Positions 40,870 to 51,162 are shown, numbered from the stretch's first letter. The stretch is DNA of 59,063 nucleotides from Actinomycetes bacterium (GCA_024644345.1 JAHELE010000005.1:1-59063), one strand, 5' to 3'. Numbers and translations: made by a program. Notes: generated by a model from the letters alone, not told the origin.

Positions 40870-43545
40870 TCAGCCAAGGAGCCGCCGGGCCGGCAGGTCG
40901 GTGCGGGTCTGAGGACCCCGCACCGTGATCGTGGCTCCAAGCACGGCGACACCTTCCGCGGACGCCACCACCGGGCGCAACACCAGGTGGGCGACCTCGG
41001 GAAGGTCATCGGCCAGACGCGCCGCCCGGGCCACGAGATCCCCGAGCTGGTCGCGGTCCACGGCGCGGCCGGACGGGCCCAGACGCAACAGACCAGCGGC
41101 AGCCGGGCGGTCGAGAAGCTGCTGGATGTCGTGCTCGGAGAGCGGTGGCACGGCATAGGCACGATCGCCCATCACGTCGTACGCCACACCACTGAGCCCG
41201 AACGCAACCACCGGACCGAACAGCGGGTCCTCAATGGTTTCGAGCACCGTCGACACCCCGGCGTCAGCCTGACGCTGCACAACCAGGCGGTCGTAGTCGA
41301 GGCGGCCGAGATCTGCCAGTCTGGCGTTGAACTGGTAGCGCAGCTCGGCCTCGTCGACGATGTCGAAGTAGACGCCGCCGAGGTCGCTCCGCAGCCTCAG
41401 GTAGTCGTCAACGGTCTTCAGCACGACCGGGTATCCGAGCTCGGCGGCCGCCACGGCGGCCTGGTCCGGTGTACGTGCGGTCCGGCGCGGCCAGACGTGG
41501 ATCCCGTAGTGGGCGAGGAGGCTGGCCGTCTCGCTCTCGGTGAGCACGCGTTCATCGTCACCCTCGCCGAGCCGCTCCCCCACCTGCCTGCGTGCGCCCT
41601 CCACGTCGATCCCCGTGGGGACGACGGGAGTATCCGTCGCATGCGCCCGCCACTGGACGTGGCGATGGACGGCCGCCAGCGCACGAACCGCGTCCTCGAC
41701 CGCCGGGTAGGTCGGCACCGCCCCGACCTGGGGTCGGCCGGATGTCAGTCGGTCCAGCAGCCGGTGGGTCCCCTCGACGGCAAACATCACGCCGAGGATG
41801 GGCGTGTGCGCCCGTGCAGCGACACGGAGCACGGCAGCGGCGGCCCTGGCCCCGGTGTCATGCAGTCCCGGGACATACATCGCGAGGATGGCATCGACAG
41901 CCGGGTCGTCAGCTGCCGCCGCCAGGGCACGCTCGAACTCGTCCGGCTTGGAGTCCGGACCGAAGACGATCGGCGGATCGACCCACTGCAGCCCCGCACT
42001 GTCGACGGCGTCAGCCGCCATCAACGTCATCGCATCGGAGTTGCTCATGGCCAGCACCCGGTTGCCCGCGGGCAGCGGTTGGTGGGCCAACAGCTGGGCG
42101 ACGTCATACATCTCTGCGATCGTCTCGGTTCGGATCACGCCGGACTGGATGAACGTCTGCTCGACCGCCTCGGCGTCCAGACCCGTGGTCCGTACCGCAT
42201 GCCCGAGCGGAGCTCCCTGGGTCGAGCGCCCGGCCTTCACGGCGATGACGGGTGTGCGGACGCCCAGGCGGCGGGCGATCCGACTGAACTTGCGTGGGTT
42301 GCCGATCGACTCCAGGTACAGCATGACGAGCTCGGTGGCCTCGTCGTCCTCCCAGTACTGGAGGAGGTCGTTGCCGCTGATGTCGGCGCGGTTTCCGGCC
42401 GAGACGAAGGTCGAAATACCAAGGCCGCGCTTGGTGGCTGCCTCCAGAAGGGCCACGCCGGGCGCCCCGGACTGCGCGAAGAATCCCACCTGACCCCGGG
42501 TCGGCAGATGCGGGGACAGCGAGGCGTTGAGTCGGACGTCCGGATCGGTGTTGATGAAGCCGAGGGCATTCGGTCCGAGCACGCGAAGGCCCAGCTCTCT
42601 AGCTGTTCTCAGCAGCGCCTGCTGGGCCGCCCACCCCTCTGCCCCGCTCTCGCCGAAGCCGCTGGAGACGACCACCAGGCTCTGGACCCGGGCGGCGGCG
42701 GCGTCGTGGACGACCTCGACGACCGTGTCGGCGGGCGTCGCCACGATCGCGAGGTCGAGTGGCCCCGGTGCCTCCTTCAGCGTGGGGTAGCAGGGCAGGC
42801 CGGCGACCTCGCCCTCGGCGTTGGGGTTGATCGCGACCACCGGACCGGGGAACCCACCCTCCACCACGTGGCGAGCCAGGGCGTAGCCGATCGACTGCGG
42901 GTTGCGGCTGGCGCCCACGATGGCCACCGACCGGGGACTGACCAGCCGGGCAATCGAGGATGCCTCGGACCGCTGCTCGCGAGCATGGGTCACCGCCAAG
43001 GAGGACGCCGTGGGGGTGATGTCGAACGACAGGGCGATGAATCCTTCGTCCCTGGCGAACTCCGCCTGGTAACCGGCGTGCTCAAAGATTTCCAGCATCC
43101 GCGCGTTCTCCGGCAGCACCTCTGCGACGAACCGACGGATCCCGCGTTCCCTCGCGGCCTGAGCGATGTGCTCGAGGAAGATGGTGCCGAGGCCGCGTCC
43201 CTGATGCTCGTCCTCGATGACGAAGGCGACCTCGGCCTCTTGAGGAGCGACCCGTTCGTAGCGGACGACGCCGATGACGGCGTCGCCGATCGTGGCGACG
43301 AGTGCCACCCGGTCGCGGTAGTCCACTGTGGTGAACCGTTCCACGTCGCGGTCGGAGAGCTGGGGGTACGGAGCGAAGAAGCGGTAGTAGACCGTCTTCG
43401 GTGAGAGGCGCCCGTGCAGCGCTACCAACGCGGCCGCGTCGTCGGGGACGATCGGACGCAGATGGCAGGTGCCGCCGTCGCGAAGAACGACATCGGCCTC
43501 CCACGACCGCGGGTAGGCAGCAGGGGCATCGGCCACGGGGCACAC
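40870..43545 (-). CDS. GNAT acetyltransferase / ADP-forming acyl-CoA synthetase fusion (Pat-like)
   Basis: N-terminal GNAT (FVIEDEHQGRGLGTIFLEHIA), then CoA-binding (SPRSVAIVGASRNPQSIGYALARHV), ligase-CoA and ATP-grasp-like domains. Confidence 0.93.
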   Translation of the reverse strand: MCPVADAPAAYPRSWEADVVLRDGGTCHLRPIVPDDAAALVALHGRLSPKTVYYRFFAPYPQLSDRDVERFTTVDYRDRVALVATIGDAVIGVVRYERVAPQEAEVAFVIEDEHQGRGLGTIFLEHIAQAARERGIRRFVAEVLPENARMLEIFEHAGYQAEFARDEGFIALSFDITPTASSLAVTHAREQRSEASSIARLVSPRSVAIVGASRNPQSIGYALARHVVEGGFPGPVVAINPNAEGEVAGLPCYPTLKEAPGPLDLAIVATPADTVVEVVHDAAAARVQSLVVVSSGFGESGAEGWAAQQALLRTARELGLRVLGPNALGFINTDPDVRLNASLSPHLPTRGQVGFFAQSGAPGVALLEAATKRGLGISTFVSAGNRADISGNDLLQYWEDDEATELVMLYLESIGNPRKFSRIARRLGVRTPVIAVKAGRSTQGAPLGHAVRTTGLDAEAVEQTFIQSGVIRTETIAEMYDVAQLLAHQPLPAGNRVLAMSNSDAMTLMAADAVDSAGLQWVDPPIVFGPDSKPDEFERALAAAADDPAVDAILAMYVPGLHDTGARAAAAVLRVAARAHTPILGVMFAVEGTHRLLDRLTSGRPQVGAVPTYPAVEDAVRALAAVHRHVQWRAHATDTPVVPTGIDVEGARRQVGERLGEGDDERVLTESETASLLAHYGIHVWPRRTARTPDQAAVAAAELGYPVVLKTVDDYLRLRSDLGGVYFDIVDEAELRYQFNARLADLGRLDYDRLVVQRQADAGVSTVLETIEDPLFGPVVAFGLSGVAYDVMGDRAYAVPPLSEHDIQQLLDRPAAAGLLRLGPSGRAVDRDQLGDLVARAARLADDLPEVAHLVLRPVVASAEGVAVLGATITVRGPQTRTDLPARRLLG

Positions 43546-43659
43546 GCTACTGCCTGTCTGGAGTCTGGCCGGTACTCCGCGGGTCGCCTCTGCAGCCGAG
43601 GGGGCGACGGGAGAGACTGACCTCGACCACCGCCGTCAAGCCCTGGAGCCCAGCCCCGC

Positions 43660-46101
43660 ATGGCCCGTCGCAAGTCCACCGCCCCGTCACCTGAGCCGGT
43701 CCGCGAGACGATCGTCGACGTCGACGTCGCCGACGAGATGCAAGGCAGCTTTCTCGAGTACGCCTACTCGGTGATCTACTCCAGGGCGCTACCCGATGCC
43801 CGTGACGGACTCAAGCCGGTCCACCGCCGGATCCTCTTCCAGATGGACGACATGGGGCTCCGCCCCGACCGCGGCCACGTGAAGTCGGCCCGCGTGGTCG
43901 GCGAGGTGATGGGCAAGCTGCACCCCCACGGTGACGGCGCCATCTATGACGCTCTCGTGCGGATGGCCCAACCGTTCTCGATGCGTCTTCCCCTGGTCGA
44001 CGGCCACGGCAACTTCGGCAGCCTCGACTCGGGCCCGGCAGCCATGCGGTACACCGAGTGCCGTCTGGACGCCGCGGCGCTCCTGATGACCGGATCGATC
44101 GATGAGGACGTCGTCGACTTCAACCCCAACTACGACGGTCAGCTCACCGAGCCCCAGGTGCTGCCGGCGGCGTACCCGAACCTGTTGGTGAACGGCGCAA
44201 CGGGCATCGCGGTGGGCATGGCCACGAACATGGCTCCGCACAACCTCGTCGAGGTCATTTCGGCGGCCCGCCATCTGCTGACCCACCCCACCGCCGATCT
44301 CGACACGATCATGCGCTTCATCCCCGGGCCCGACCTGCCAACCGGCGGCACGATCGTCGGCCTGGACGGAATCCGTGACGCCTACGCCACCGGCAAGGGG
44401 TCGTTCCGCGTCCGTGCGACCACCCGGATCGAGAACGTGACACCTCGACGCAAGGGCATCATCGTCACGGAGCTGCCGATGACCGTCGGACCGGAGAAGG
44501 TGGTCGAGAAGATCTCCGACCTCGTGCGCTCCAAGAAGCTGCAGGGCATCTCGAGCCTGGTCGATCTCACCGACCACGAGCAGGGGCTCCGCCTCGTGAT
44601 CGAGGTCAAGAACGGGTTCAACCCGGACGCCGTGCTCGACGAGCTCTACCGGCTCACGCCGATGGAGGATTCCTTCGGCATCAACAACGTCGCCCTCGTC
44701 GAGGGTCAGCCCCGCACGCTGGGTCTGCTCGAGATGCTGCGGGTCTACCTCGACCACCGCATCGACGTGGTCCGTAGACGCAGCGAGTTCCGCAGACGCA
44801 AGGCCAGCGACCGACTGCACCTGGTCGACGGACTCCTGATCGCGATCATCGACATCGACGAGGTCATCGCCGTGATCCGTGGCTCCGATGACACCGCACA
44901 GGCCAAGGAACGCCTGATGGGGGTCTTCGACCTCAGCGACGCGCAGACCACCTACATCCTGGACATGCCGCTGCGTCGTCTCACCAAGTTCAGCCGGATC
45001 GAGCTCGAGACCGAGCGCGAACAGCTGGTCGCCACCATCGACGAGCTGACCGTGCTGCTCGAGGACGAGAAGGCCTTGAAGAAGCTGGTGTCCAGCGAGC
45101 TCGCTGATGTCGCCAAGACGTTCGGGACGCCGCGCCGCACTGTGCTTCTCGAGTCGGCGGGCCAGCCCACCAGGGCCTCGACCCCGTTGGAGGTCACCGA
45201 CGATCCCTGTCGCGTCCTGCTGTCGGCCACTGGCCTGCTCGCGCGCACCCTCGACGCCGAGCCGCTGTCACCCTTGGCCAAGCGCGCGAAGCACGACGTG
45301 ATCGTGGGTGACGTCGCCACAACTGCTCGAGGTCAGATCGGCCTGCTCACCTCCTCCGGCGAGGTTGTGCGACTGTCGGTGCTCGATCTTCCGTCCTTGC
45401 CCAACACGGCGACCGGGCCGACCCTCGCCGGCGGCGCCCCCGTGCGCGAGTTCGTCGACCTCGCCCGAGGCGAGTCGGCGCTCGGCCTGGTGCCCATCGA
45501 CGGCTCCACGACCGTCGCCCTGGGCACCAAGGACGGCATCGTCAAACGCGTCGTCGTGGACGCACCGTCGAACAAGGACCGCTGGGACGTCATCGCCCTG
45601 AAGGCCGGCGACGAAGTAGTGGGAGCGACGCCGGTTACCGATGCTGACGATGTGGTGTTCATCACCTCGGACGCACAGCTGCTGCGGTTCGGCGCTGCCG
45701 CCGTCCGACCGCAGGGTCGAGCGGCCGGGGGCATGGCGGGCATCCGGCTGGGCGGCGACGCAGTCGTCACGTTCTTCGGTGCCGTCCCTACCGATGTTCC
45801 AGCTGCAGTTGTCACGGTGTCGGGCAGTTCGGCGGCGCTCCCTGGCACGGAGGCCGGAAGCGTCAAGGTGACCGACTTGGCCGAGTACCCGACCAAGGGA
45901 CGCGGCACCGGCGGGGTGCGCTGCCATCGCTTCCTTCGGGGTGAGGACATCGTGATCTTGGCCTGGGCCGGACCCCGCTCGCCGATCGGATGCGCCGCCG
46001 CCGGCGTCCCCATTGACCTTCCGGTCGCCGAGGGCAAGCGCGATGGCAGCGGCGAACCCGCCACTCAACCGATCGCCGCCGTGGGATCCACCCGAGGATG
46101 A
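43660..46101 (+). CDS. parC: DNA topoisomerase IV-like subunit A
   Basis: YAYSVIYSRALPDARDGLKPVHRRILFQM, RYTECRLDAAA, NGATGIAVGMATNMAPHNL. Confidence 0.93.
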   Translation: MARRKSTAPSPEPVRETIVDVDVADEMQGSFLEYAYSVIYSRALPDARDGLKPVHRRILFQMDDMGLRPDRGHVKSARVVGEVMGKLHPHGDGAIYDALVRMAQPFSMRLPLVDGHGNFGSLDSGPAAMRYTECRLDAAALLMTGSIDEDVVDFNPNYDGQLTEPQVLPAAYPNLLVNGATGIAVGMATNMAPHNLVEVISAARHLLTHPTADLDTIMRFIPGPDLPTGGTIVGLDGIRDAYATGKGSFRVRATTRIENVTPRRKGIIVTELPMTVGPEKVVEKISDLVRSKKLQGISSLVDLTDHEQGLRLVIEVKNGFNPDAVLDELYRLTPMEDSFGINNVALVEGQPRTLGLLEMLRVYLDHRIDVVRRRSEFRRRKASDRLHLVDGLLIAIIDIDEVIAVIRGSDDTAQAKERLMGVFDLSDAQTTYILDMPLRRLTKFSRIELETEREQLVATIDELTVLLEDEKALKKLVSSELADVAKTFGTPRRTVLLESAGQPTRASTPLEVTDDPCRVLLSATGLLARTLDAEPLSPLAKRAKHDVIVGDVATTARGQIGLLTSSGEVVRLSVLDLPSLPNTATGPTLAGGAPVREFVDLARGESALGLVPIDGSTTVALGTKDGIVKRVVVDAPSNKDRWDVIALKAGDEVVGATPVTDADDVVFITSDAQLLRFGAAAVRPQGRAAGGMAGIRLGGDAVVTFFGAVPTDVPAAVVTVSGSSAALPGTEAGSVKVTDLAEYPTKGRGTGGVRCHRFLRGEDIVILAWAGPRSPIGCAAAGVPIDLPVAEGKRDGSGEPATQPIAAVGSTRG

Positions 46102-46982
46102 CCACCTGCACGACGATCCGCGCGGCCACGGGGGAACCGCTCGCCGGCACCGCGCCACATGCCCGGCTCTGGATACTGCTCGAACAACCGGGACCGTGGG
46201 GTCGTGACGCGCTGACCGAGAGCCACCTCCCGGCCGAGACCGGCCGCGCACTGGCCGCCCTTGGCGAGGGGCTCCCGGTGCGGGTCGGGCTGATCCGCTC
46301 CGTGGGCGCCCATGCCGACACGACCGTCGGGGCGCGCACGCTGCTGGTCGCACGTACCGATCAGGATGCGTCCTGGCTGGCCACCCGCCGGGTCGATCAG
46401 GTCCAGGTCCTGCCCGACGATCTGGACATCGAGGCGCTCCTCGCCGCCGACGCGCCGCCACAGGGCCTGCCGGGAGATCCTGAACCAGGCCCGAGTCAGG
46501 CGTTGCTCGTCTGTACCAATGCCAAGCGGGACCAGTGCTGCGCCGTTCTCGGTCGCCCGCTCGCCGCCTCGCTGGTCCAGGGTTCGAACGGCAGGGTCCA
46601 GGTGTGGGAGACCACGCACACCAGTGGCCATCGTTTCGCCCCGACCTTCGTCTCGCTTCCCGATGGGTATCTGTTCGGCGGTCCCGATGCCGCCGCACGC
46701 GGCCTCGACGCGTGCCGAGGTCGATCGTCCCTCGCGGCGGCTGCCCAGGTGGCCGAGCTGGCCGTGCTCCGACGGCTCGACGCGTCCAGCCCGACGGCGT
46801 TGGAGGTGCGTGAGGCTGCTGGATCCGCCGAGGGCAGGTCGACAACAGGCTCCACCTGGCTGGTCACAGCAGACACAGCGACCTTCACCGTCGACGTCGA
46901 GCGCGTGCCAGGCGCTGAGCGCCCGGAGTCGTGCGGCAAGGGTCCGGTTCCCTTCTACTCGATGACGGCAGCGATCCGCTGA
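46098..46982 (+). CDS. sucrase/ferredoxin-like family protein
   Basis: LVCTNAKRDQCCAVLGRPLAASL, WETTHTSGHRFAPTFVSLPDGYLFG; ATGA overlap with parC. Confidence 0.88.
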   Translation: MTTCTTIRAATGEPLAGTAPHARLWILLEQPGPWGRDALTESHLPAETGRALAALGEGLPVRVGLIRSVGAHADTTVGARTLLVARTDQDASWLATRRVDQVQVLPDDLDIEALLAADAPPQGLPGDPEPGPSQALLVCTNAKRDQCCAVLGRPLAASLVQGSNGRVQVWETTHTSGHRFAPTFVSLPDGYLFGGPDAAARGLDACRGRSSLAAAAQVAELAVLRRLDASSPTALEVREAAGSAEGRSTTGSTWLVTADTATFTVDVERVPGAERPESCGKGPVPFYSMTAAIR

Positions 46983-46995
46983 CACCGAGCGCCGT

Positions 46996-47535
46996 CTACC
47001 AGTCGTCACCGAGCCGGGCATCCACCGCGATGGAGACCGAGAGGTCGACCGCACGGCCGGCGTGGCCGCACGGCAACGCCATGACCCCGGCGTCCTCGTC
47101 CGGCGTTCGGCGCCATTGGCCACCGTCCACGACAAACGTCGGCCCCTGCCAGCGCCGCCATCCGAGACGCTCGTAGAAGTGGTGCCGTTCGGTCGATAGC
47201 ACGCCGAGCCCGTACCCCTCGGCGATGATCTTGCCTGCCTCACCCATCACGGCGCTGCCGATACCCGTCCGACGCCAACCGACACTGACAGCCACCGCTT
47301 CCACGTAGCCCACATCCACGATCTGCTCGTCGATGTAGACGGGACGTCTCATCACGGCGGCATGGCCGACCGGAACGGACGTGTCGAATGCGATGACGTG
47401 AGTTCCACCGAGAGCGTGCTCCCATTCATGCTCATTGAAGTCGTCGAAGGACGCCCACAGCAAAGAACGCAGCCCGGTGCGCGTCTCGACATCCAGCTGA
47501 TTGGACGCCATCCGCACCATTCTCATGTGTCGCAC
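46996..47535 (-). CDS. GNAT family N-acetyltransferase (aminoglycoside AAC(2')-like)
   Basis: YVEAVAVSVGWRRTGIGSAVMGEAGKII, GLGVLSTERHHFYERLGWRRW. Confidence 0.82.
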   Translation of the reverse strand: MRHMRMVRMASNQLDVETRTGLRSLLWASFDDFNEHEWEHALGGTHVIAFDTSVPVGHAAVMRRPVYIDEQIVDVGYVEAVAVSVGWRRTGIGSAVMGEAGKIIAEGYGLGVLSTERHHFYERLGWRRWQGPTFVVDGGQWRRTPDEDAGVMALPCGHAGRAVDLSVSIAVDARLGDDW

Positions 47536-47620
47536 GCCACCATCCTGCCCACACCAGGTGGGTTCACCGCTGACATAGGGGCGTCAGATCCGGACGATGA
47601 TGCTGCGGCAGGATGGGGTC

Positions 47621-48187
47621 ATGGCTCTCACCTCGACACTGGTTCCGCTGGGGACGACCGCGCCCGACTTCACACTTCCGGACCTCGAGGGCGTCACTCA
47701 TCGGCTGGTCGACTTCACGGCCCCGGTCCTCGTGGTGGCGTTCGTCTGCAACCACTGCCCCTACGTCCAGCACATCGAGCTCGCCCTGGGTCGATTCACA
47801 CCCACCCACGAGCTTGACGTGGTTGCCATCTCCAGCAACGACATCAGCCGCTACCCCGACGACGCGCCAGCGGCGCTGGCCGAACAGGCCGAGCGGGCCG
47901 GCTGGCAGTTCCCTTACCTCTTGGACAGCGACCAGCAGACAGCCAAGGCGTACGGAGCGGTCTGCACCCCCGACTTCTTCGTCTACGGCAGCGACCGCAC
48001 ACTCGCCTATCGAGGGGCGTTCGACGAATCGACACCGGGAAACGGACGTCCCGTCACCGGCGCTGCCCTCGCCGCCGCGATCGACCTCGTGTCAGCCGGC
48101 CAGCCAGTCCCCGAACCGCACCAACCAAGCATGGGATGCAGCATCAAGTGGCTTCCCGGCAACGAGCCGACAGGAGATTCCCGATGA
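47621..48187 (+). CDS. thioredoxin-like/peroxiredoxin-family protein
   Basis: APDFTLPDLEGVTHRL, VVAFVCNHCPYVQHIE, AYGAVCTPDFFVYG. Confidence 0.92.
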   Translation: MALTSTLVPLGTTAPDFTLPDLEGVTHRLVDFTAPVLVVAFVCNHCPYVQHIELALGRFTPTHELDVVAISSNDISRYPDDAPAALAEQAERAGWQFPYLLDSDQQTAKAYGAVCTPDFFVYGSDRTLAYRGAFDESTPGNGRPVTGAALAAAIDLVSAGQPVPEPHQPSMGCSIKWLPGNEPTGDSR

Positions 48188-48705
48188 CCTTCGAAGGGGC
48201 GTTCGACGACCTGCTCGCGGCGAACAGCGAGTTCGCCGCGACCTTCCAGAACGCAGGACTTCCCGCACCGGCGGCCAGAGGGCTGGCGGTACTGACCTGC
48301 ATGGACTCACGCATCGACCCGTTCAGCATCCTGGGCATCGGCCCCGGCGACGCCAAGGTCCTTCGGAATGCGGGTGGCCGGGTCACGGAGGACGTCCTGC
48401 GCACCCTCGTTCTCGGGGCCTATCTGCTCAATGTCACCCGGGTGCTGGTGATGCCACACACCAAGTGCGCCATGGCCGGCTTCACCGAGGACGAGATCCA
48501 CCAGAAGATCAGCGCAGAGCACGGCGTTGATACGCGCAGCCTTGAGTTCCGCACCACCGACGACCAGCTTGCCTCGCTGCGGCAGGACATGGTGCGGATC
48601 GAGTCGTACCCCCTGCTGCCACCAGGGCTCGCGGTGGGCGGGGTCGTCTTCGACGTCGACACCGGGCGCATCATTCCGCTGGACCAGGCGAGTACCAGTA
48701 GCTGA
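48184..48705 (+). CDS. beta-carbonic anhydrase
   Basis: TCMDSRIDP, VLRNAGGRVTEDVLRTL, MPHTKCAMAG; ATGA overlap with the upstream gene. Confidence 0.93.
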   Translation: MTFEGAFDDLLAANSEFAATFQNAGLPAPAARGLAVLTCMDSRIDPFSILGIGPGDAKVLRNAGGRVTEDVLRTLVLGAYLLNVTRVLVMPHTKCAMAGFTEDEIHQKISAEHGVDTRSLEFRTTDDQLASLRQDMVRIESYPLLPPGLAVGGVVFDVDTGRIIPLDQASTSS

Positions 48706-48726
48706 ACCGGCAGGTACGCGTGTCGG

Positions 48727-48996
48727 TCAGTCGCGGCGGCTGTAGGCACCGGACGTGTACGACGTGATGTCGAACGCCACTCCGAGGAGGACCAGGAACC
48801 AGCCGAAGCCCGACACCTCCTGGACAGGCGCCCACGCGATTGCCCAGAAGAGCGCGGTCCACGGCAGGAACACCAGTCCGAGAAGCTTCAACCAGAAGCT
48901 GTCGATCGACTGGTTCACCTCATCGGTGAAGATCCAGGCGAACAGGAAGGCGACACGTGGGCCTATCAGGCCCATGAGGGCGACGACGCAGCACAT
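48727..48996 (-). CDS. small membrane protein
   Basis: three predicted TM segments; ALMGLIGPRVAFLFAWIFT. Confidence 0.75.
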   Translation of the reverse strand: MCCVVALMGLIGPRVAFLFAWIFTDEVNQSIDSFWLKLLGLVFLPWTALFWAIAWAPVQEVSGFGWFLVLLGVAFDITSYTSGAYSRRD

Positions 48997-49014
48997 GTGA
49001 GCGACCTTAGTGGG

Positions 49015-51162
49015 TCAGGCGTCGATGCGGGCCCGATCGAGATCAGCGGCGCCCTCGATGATGAAGTGGCGGCGCGGCGCCACTTCATTGCCCATCAGCA
49101 GCTCGAAGACGCCAGACCCCTCCTCCGCGTCGGCCAGCGTGATCCGCCGGAGCGTGCGGTGCCTCGGGTCCATCGTGGTCTCGCGCAGCTGTGCGGCGTC
49201 CATCTCACCGAGCCCCTTGTAGCGCTGGATCGGCTGTTTGATCCGCTTGCCCTTCTTGTCGATGTCGGCGACCAGCTTCTTCATCTCGGCGTCTGTGTAG
49301 GCGTACACGACCTCGTTCTTCTTTCCGCCACCGGTGATGATCTCGACTCTGTGCAGCGGAGGTACGGCCGCGTAGACGCGACCCTCGGCCAACATTGGTC
49401 GCATGTACCGGTGGAACAGGGTCAGCAGCAGGGTGCGGATGTGGGCACCGTCGACGTCGGCGTCGGTCATGATGATGATCTTGCCGTAGCGCACGGCATC
49501 CGGGTCGAACGTCCGACCCGACCCTGCCCCCAGCACCTGGATCAGCGAGGCGCACTCACTGTTCTTGAGCATGTCGCCGACGGAAGCCTTCTGCACGTTG
49601 AGGATCTTTCCGCGAATCGGCAGCAGCGCCTGGAACTCTGAGGACCTCGCCAGCTTCGCGGTACCGAGGGCACTGTCGCCCTCGACGATGAAGAGCTCGG
49701 TGCGCTCGATGTCGTCGCTGCGGCAGTCGGCGAGCTTGGCCGGCAACGAAGACGTCTCGAGCGCGTTCTTGCGGCGTTGCAGCTCTTTGGAGTGACGGGC
49801 CGCAATCCTGGCACGGGCAGCACCAACGACCTTCTCCAGAATCGCGCGGGCCCTGGCCTTGTCTGCGCGCTTGGTCGAGGTCAAGACCTTGGTCAGCTCG
49901 CGGTTGACGACGTGCGACACGATGCGGGTGGCGGCCGAGGTGCCGAGCACCTCTTTGGTCTGACCCTCGAACTGCGGCTCGGCCAACCGGACGCACACCA
50001 CGCCCGTGAGGCCTTCGAGGACGTCGTCCTTGATGACCGGATCGTCGTTTGCCTTGAGCAGCTTGGCTGCCCGCAGCTGCTCGTTGACGGTGCGCACCAG
50101 ACCGCGCTCAAAACCGGAAACGTGGGTTCCGCCCTTGGGGGTGGCGATGATGTTCACGAAGCTGCGCACGGTGCTGTCATACCCGCTGCCCCAGCGCAGG
50201 GCGATGTCGACCGTCAGCTCGCGCTCGACCTCGGTCGGGGTCATGTGCCCCTTGGAGTCGAGGACGGGCACCGTCTCGTGGAAATGGCCGACGCCGTGCA
50301 GTCGTACCGGATCGGCAACGGGCTCGTCGGTGCTGAGGTACTCGACGTACTCGGTGATGCCCCCGTCGAACCGGAACGACTCCTCGAGCACCTCGTCACC
50401 GCGCTCGTCATGGAGGGTGAGGGTGAGCCCAGGCACGAGAAAGGCGGTCTGGCGCATCCGGTTCTGGAGGTCGTCGAGCGACACCTCGGCGTCCTTCAGG
50501 AAGATCTCGCGGTCAGCCCAGTAGCGGACCCGCGTGCCGGTCTTCTTCTTGGGAGCCTTGCCGACGACCCGCAGACCCGAACGCTTGGTGAAGGCGGCTG
50601 TATCGCCGTCGGCGGCGAACTCGCCGGGGATGCCCCGCCGGAACGACATCGTGTGAATCTTTCCGTCGCGGTCGACCTCGACGTCCAGCCGCGACGAGAG
50701 CGCGTTGACGACTGACGCGCCCACCCCGTGCAGGCCGCCGGACGCGGTGTAGGAACCGCCGCCGAACTTGCCGCCGGCATGGAGCCGGGTCATCACGACC
50801 TCGACACCGGTCAGCTTGGTCTTCGGCTCGACGTCCACGGGGATCCCGCGGCCGTCGTCCTCGATCTCGACCGACCCGTCCGGCAGCAGCCTGACGTCGA
50901 TCTGGTGGCAGTGACCGGCGAGCGACTCGTCCACCGCGTTGTCGATGATCTCCCACAGGCAGTGCATCAGACCACGGGAGTCGGTGGAGCCGATGTACAT
51001 GCCAGGGCGCTTGCGGACCGCTTCGAGCCCCTCGAGGACGGACAGATTCTTGGCCGTGTAGCCGCCCCGGCTGGGTGCGGGGGGTCGCTTGGTGGCGGCC
51101 GTGCCTGGTCTCGACGAGGTGGAGCTGCTGCTCGGACGCGAGGAGGCACGGGCTGACGACAC
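49015..51162 (-). CDS. parE: DNA topoisomerase IV-like subunit B
   Basis: VRKRPGMYIGSTDSRGLMHCLWEIIDNAVDE, ASGGLHGVGASVVNALS, FIVEGDSALGTAK, IIIMTDADVDGAHIRTLLLT. Confidence 0.95.
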   Translation of the reverse strand: MSSARASSRPSSSSTSSRPGTAATKRPPAPSRGGYTAKNLSVLEGLEAVRKRPGMYIGSTDSRGLMHCLWEIIDNAVDESLAGHCHQIDVRLLPDGSVEIEDDGRGIPVDVEPKTKLTGVEVVMTRLHAGGKFGGGSYTASGGLHGVGASVVNALSSRLDVEVDRDGKIHTMSFRRGIPGEFAADGDTAAFTKRSGLRVVGKAPKKKTGTRVRYWADREIFLKDAEVSLDDLQNRMRQTAFLVPGLTLTLHDERGDEVLEESFRFDGGITEYVEYLSTDEPVADPVRLHGVGHFHETVPVLDSKGHMTPTEVERELTVDIALRWGSGYDSTVRSFVNIIATPKGGTHVSGFERGLVRTVNEQLRAAKLLKANDDPVIKDDVLEGLTGVVCVRLAEPQFEGQTKEVLGTSAATRIVSHVVNRELTKVLTSTKRADKARARAILEKVVGAARARIAARHSKELQRRKNALETSSLPAKLADCRSDDIERTELFIVEGDSALGTAKLARSSEFQALLPIRGKILNVQKASVGDMLKNSECASLIQVLGAGSGRTFDPDAVRYGKIIIMTDADVDGAHIRTLLLTLFHRYMRPMLAEGRVYAAVPPLHRVEIITGGGKKNEVVYAYTDAEMKKLVADIDKKGKRIKQPIQRYKGLGEMDAAQLRETTMDPRHRTLRRITLADAEEGSGVFELLMGNEVAPRRHFIIEGAADLDRARIDA

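Noticed and set aside
40987-43404. 805-aa plus-strand ORF antisense to the Pat-like gene
   Set aside because: Low-complexity Arg/Gly/His-rich translation typical of shadow ORFs in high-GC DNA; the minus-strand frame has clear GNAT/CoA-synthetase domains.
43583-43608. GTCGCC...GGCGAC imperfect inverted repeat between the Pat-like gene and parC
   Set aside because: Short arms and common composition in GC-rich DNA; too weak to report as an operator.
45268-46845. 525-aa minus-strand ORF antisense to parC/sucrase-ferredoxin
   Set aside because: No domain signal; opposite strand encodes recognisable proteins.
47550-47570. CCCAC-ACCAG-GTGGG short dyad upstream of the thioredoxin-like gene
   Set aside because: Only 5-bp arms; expected by chance.
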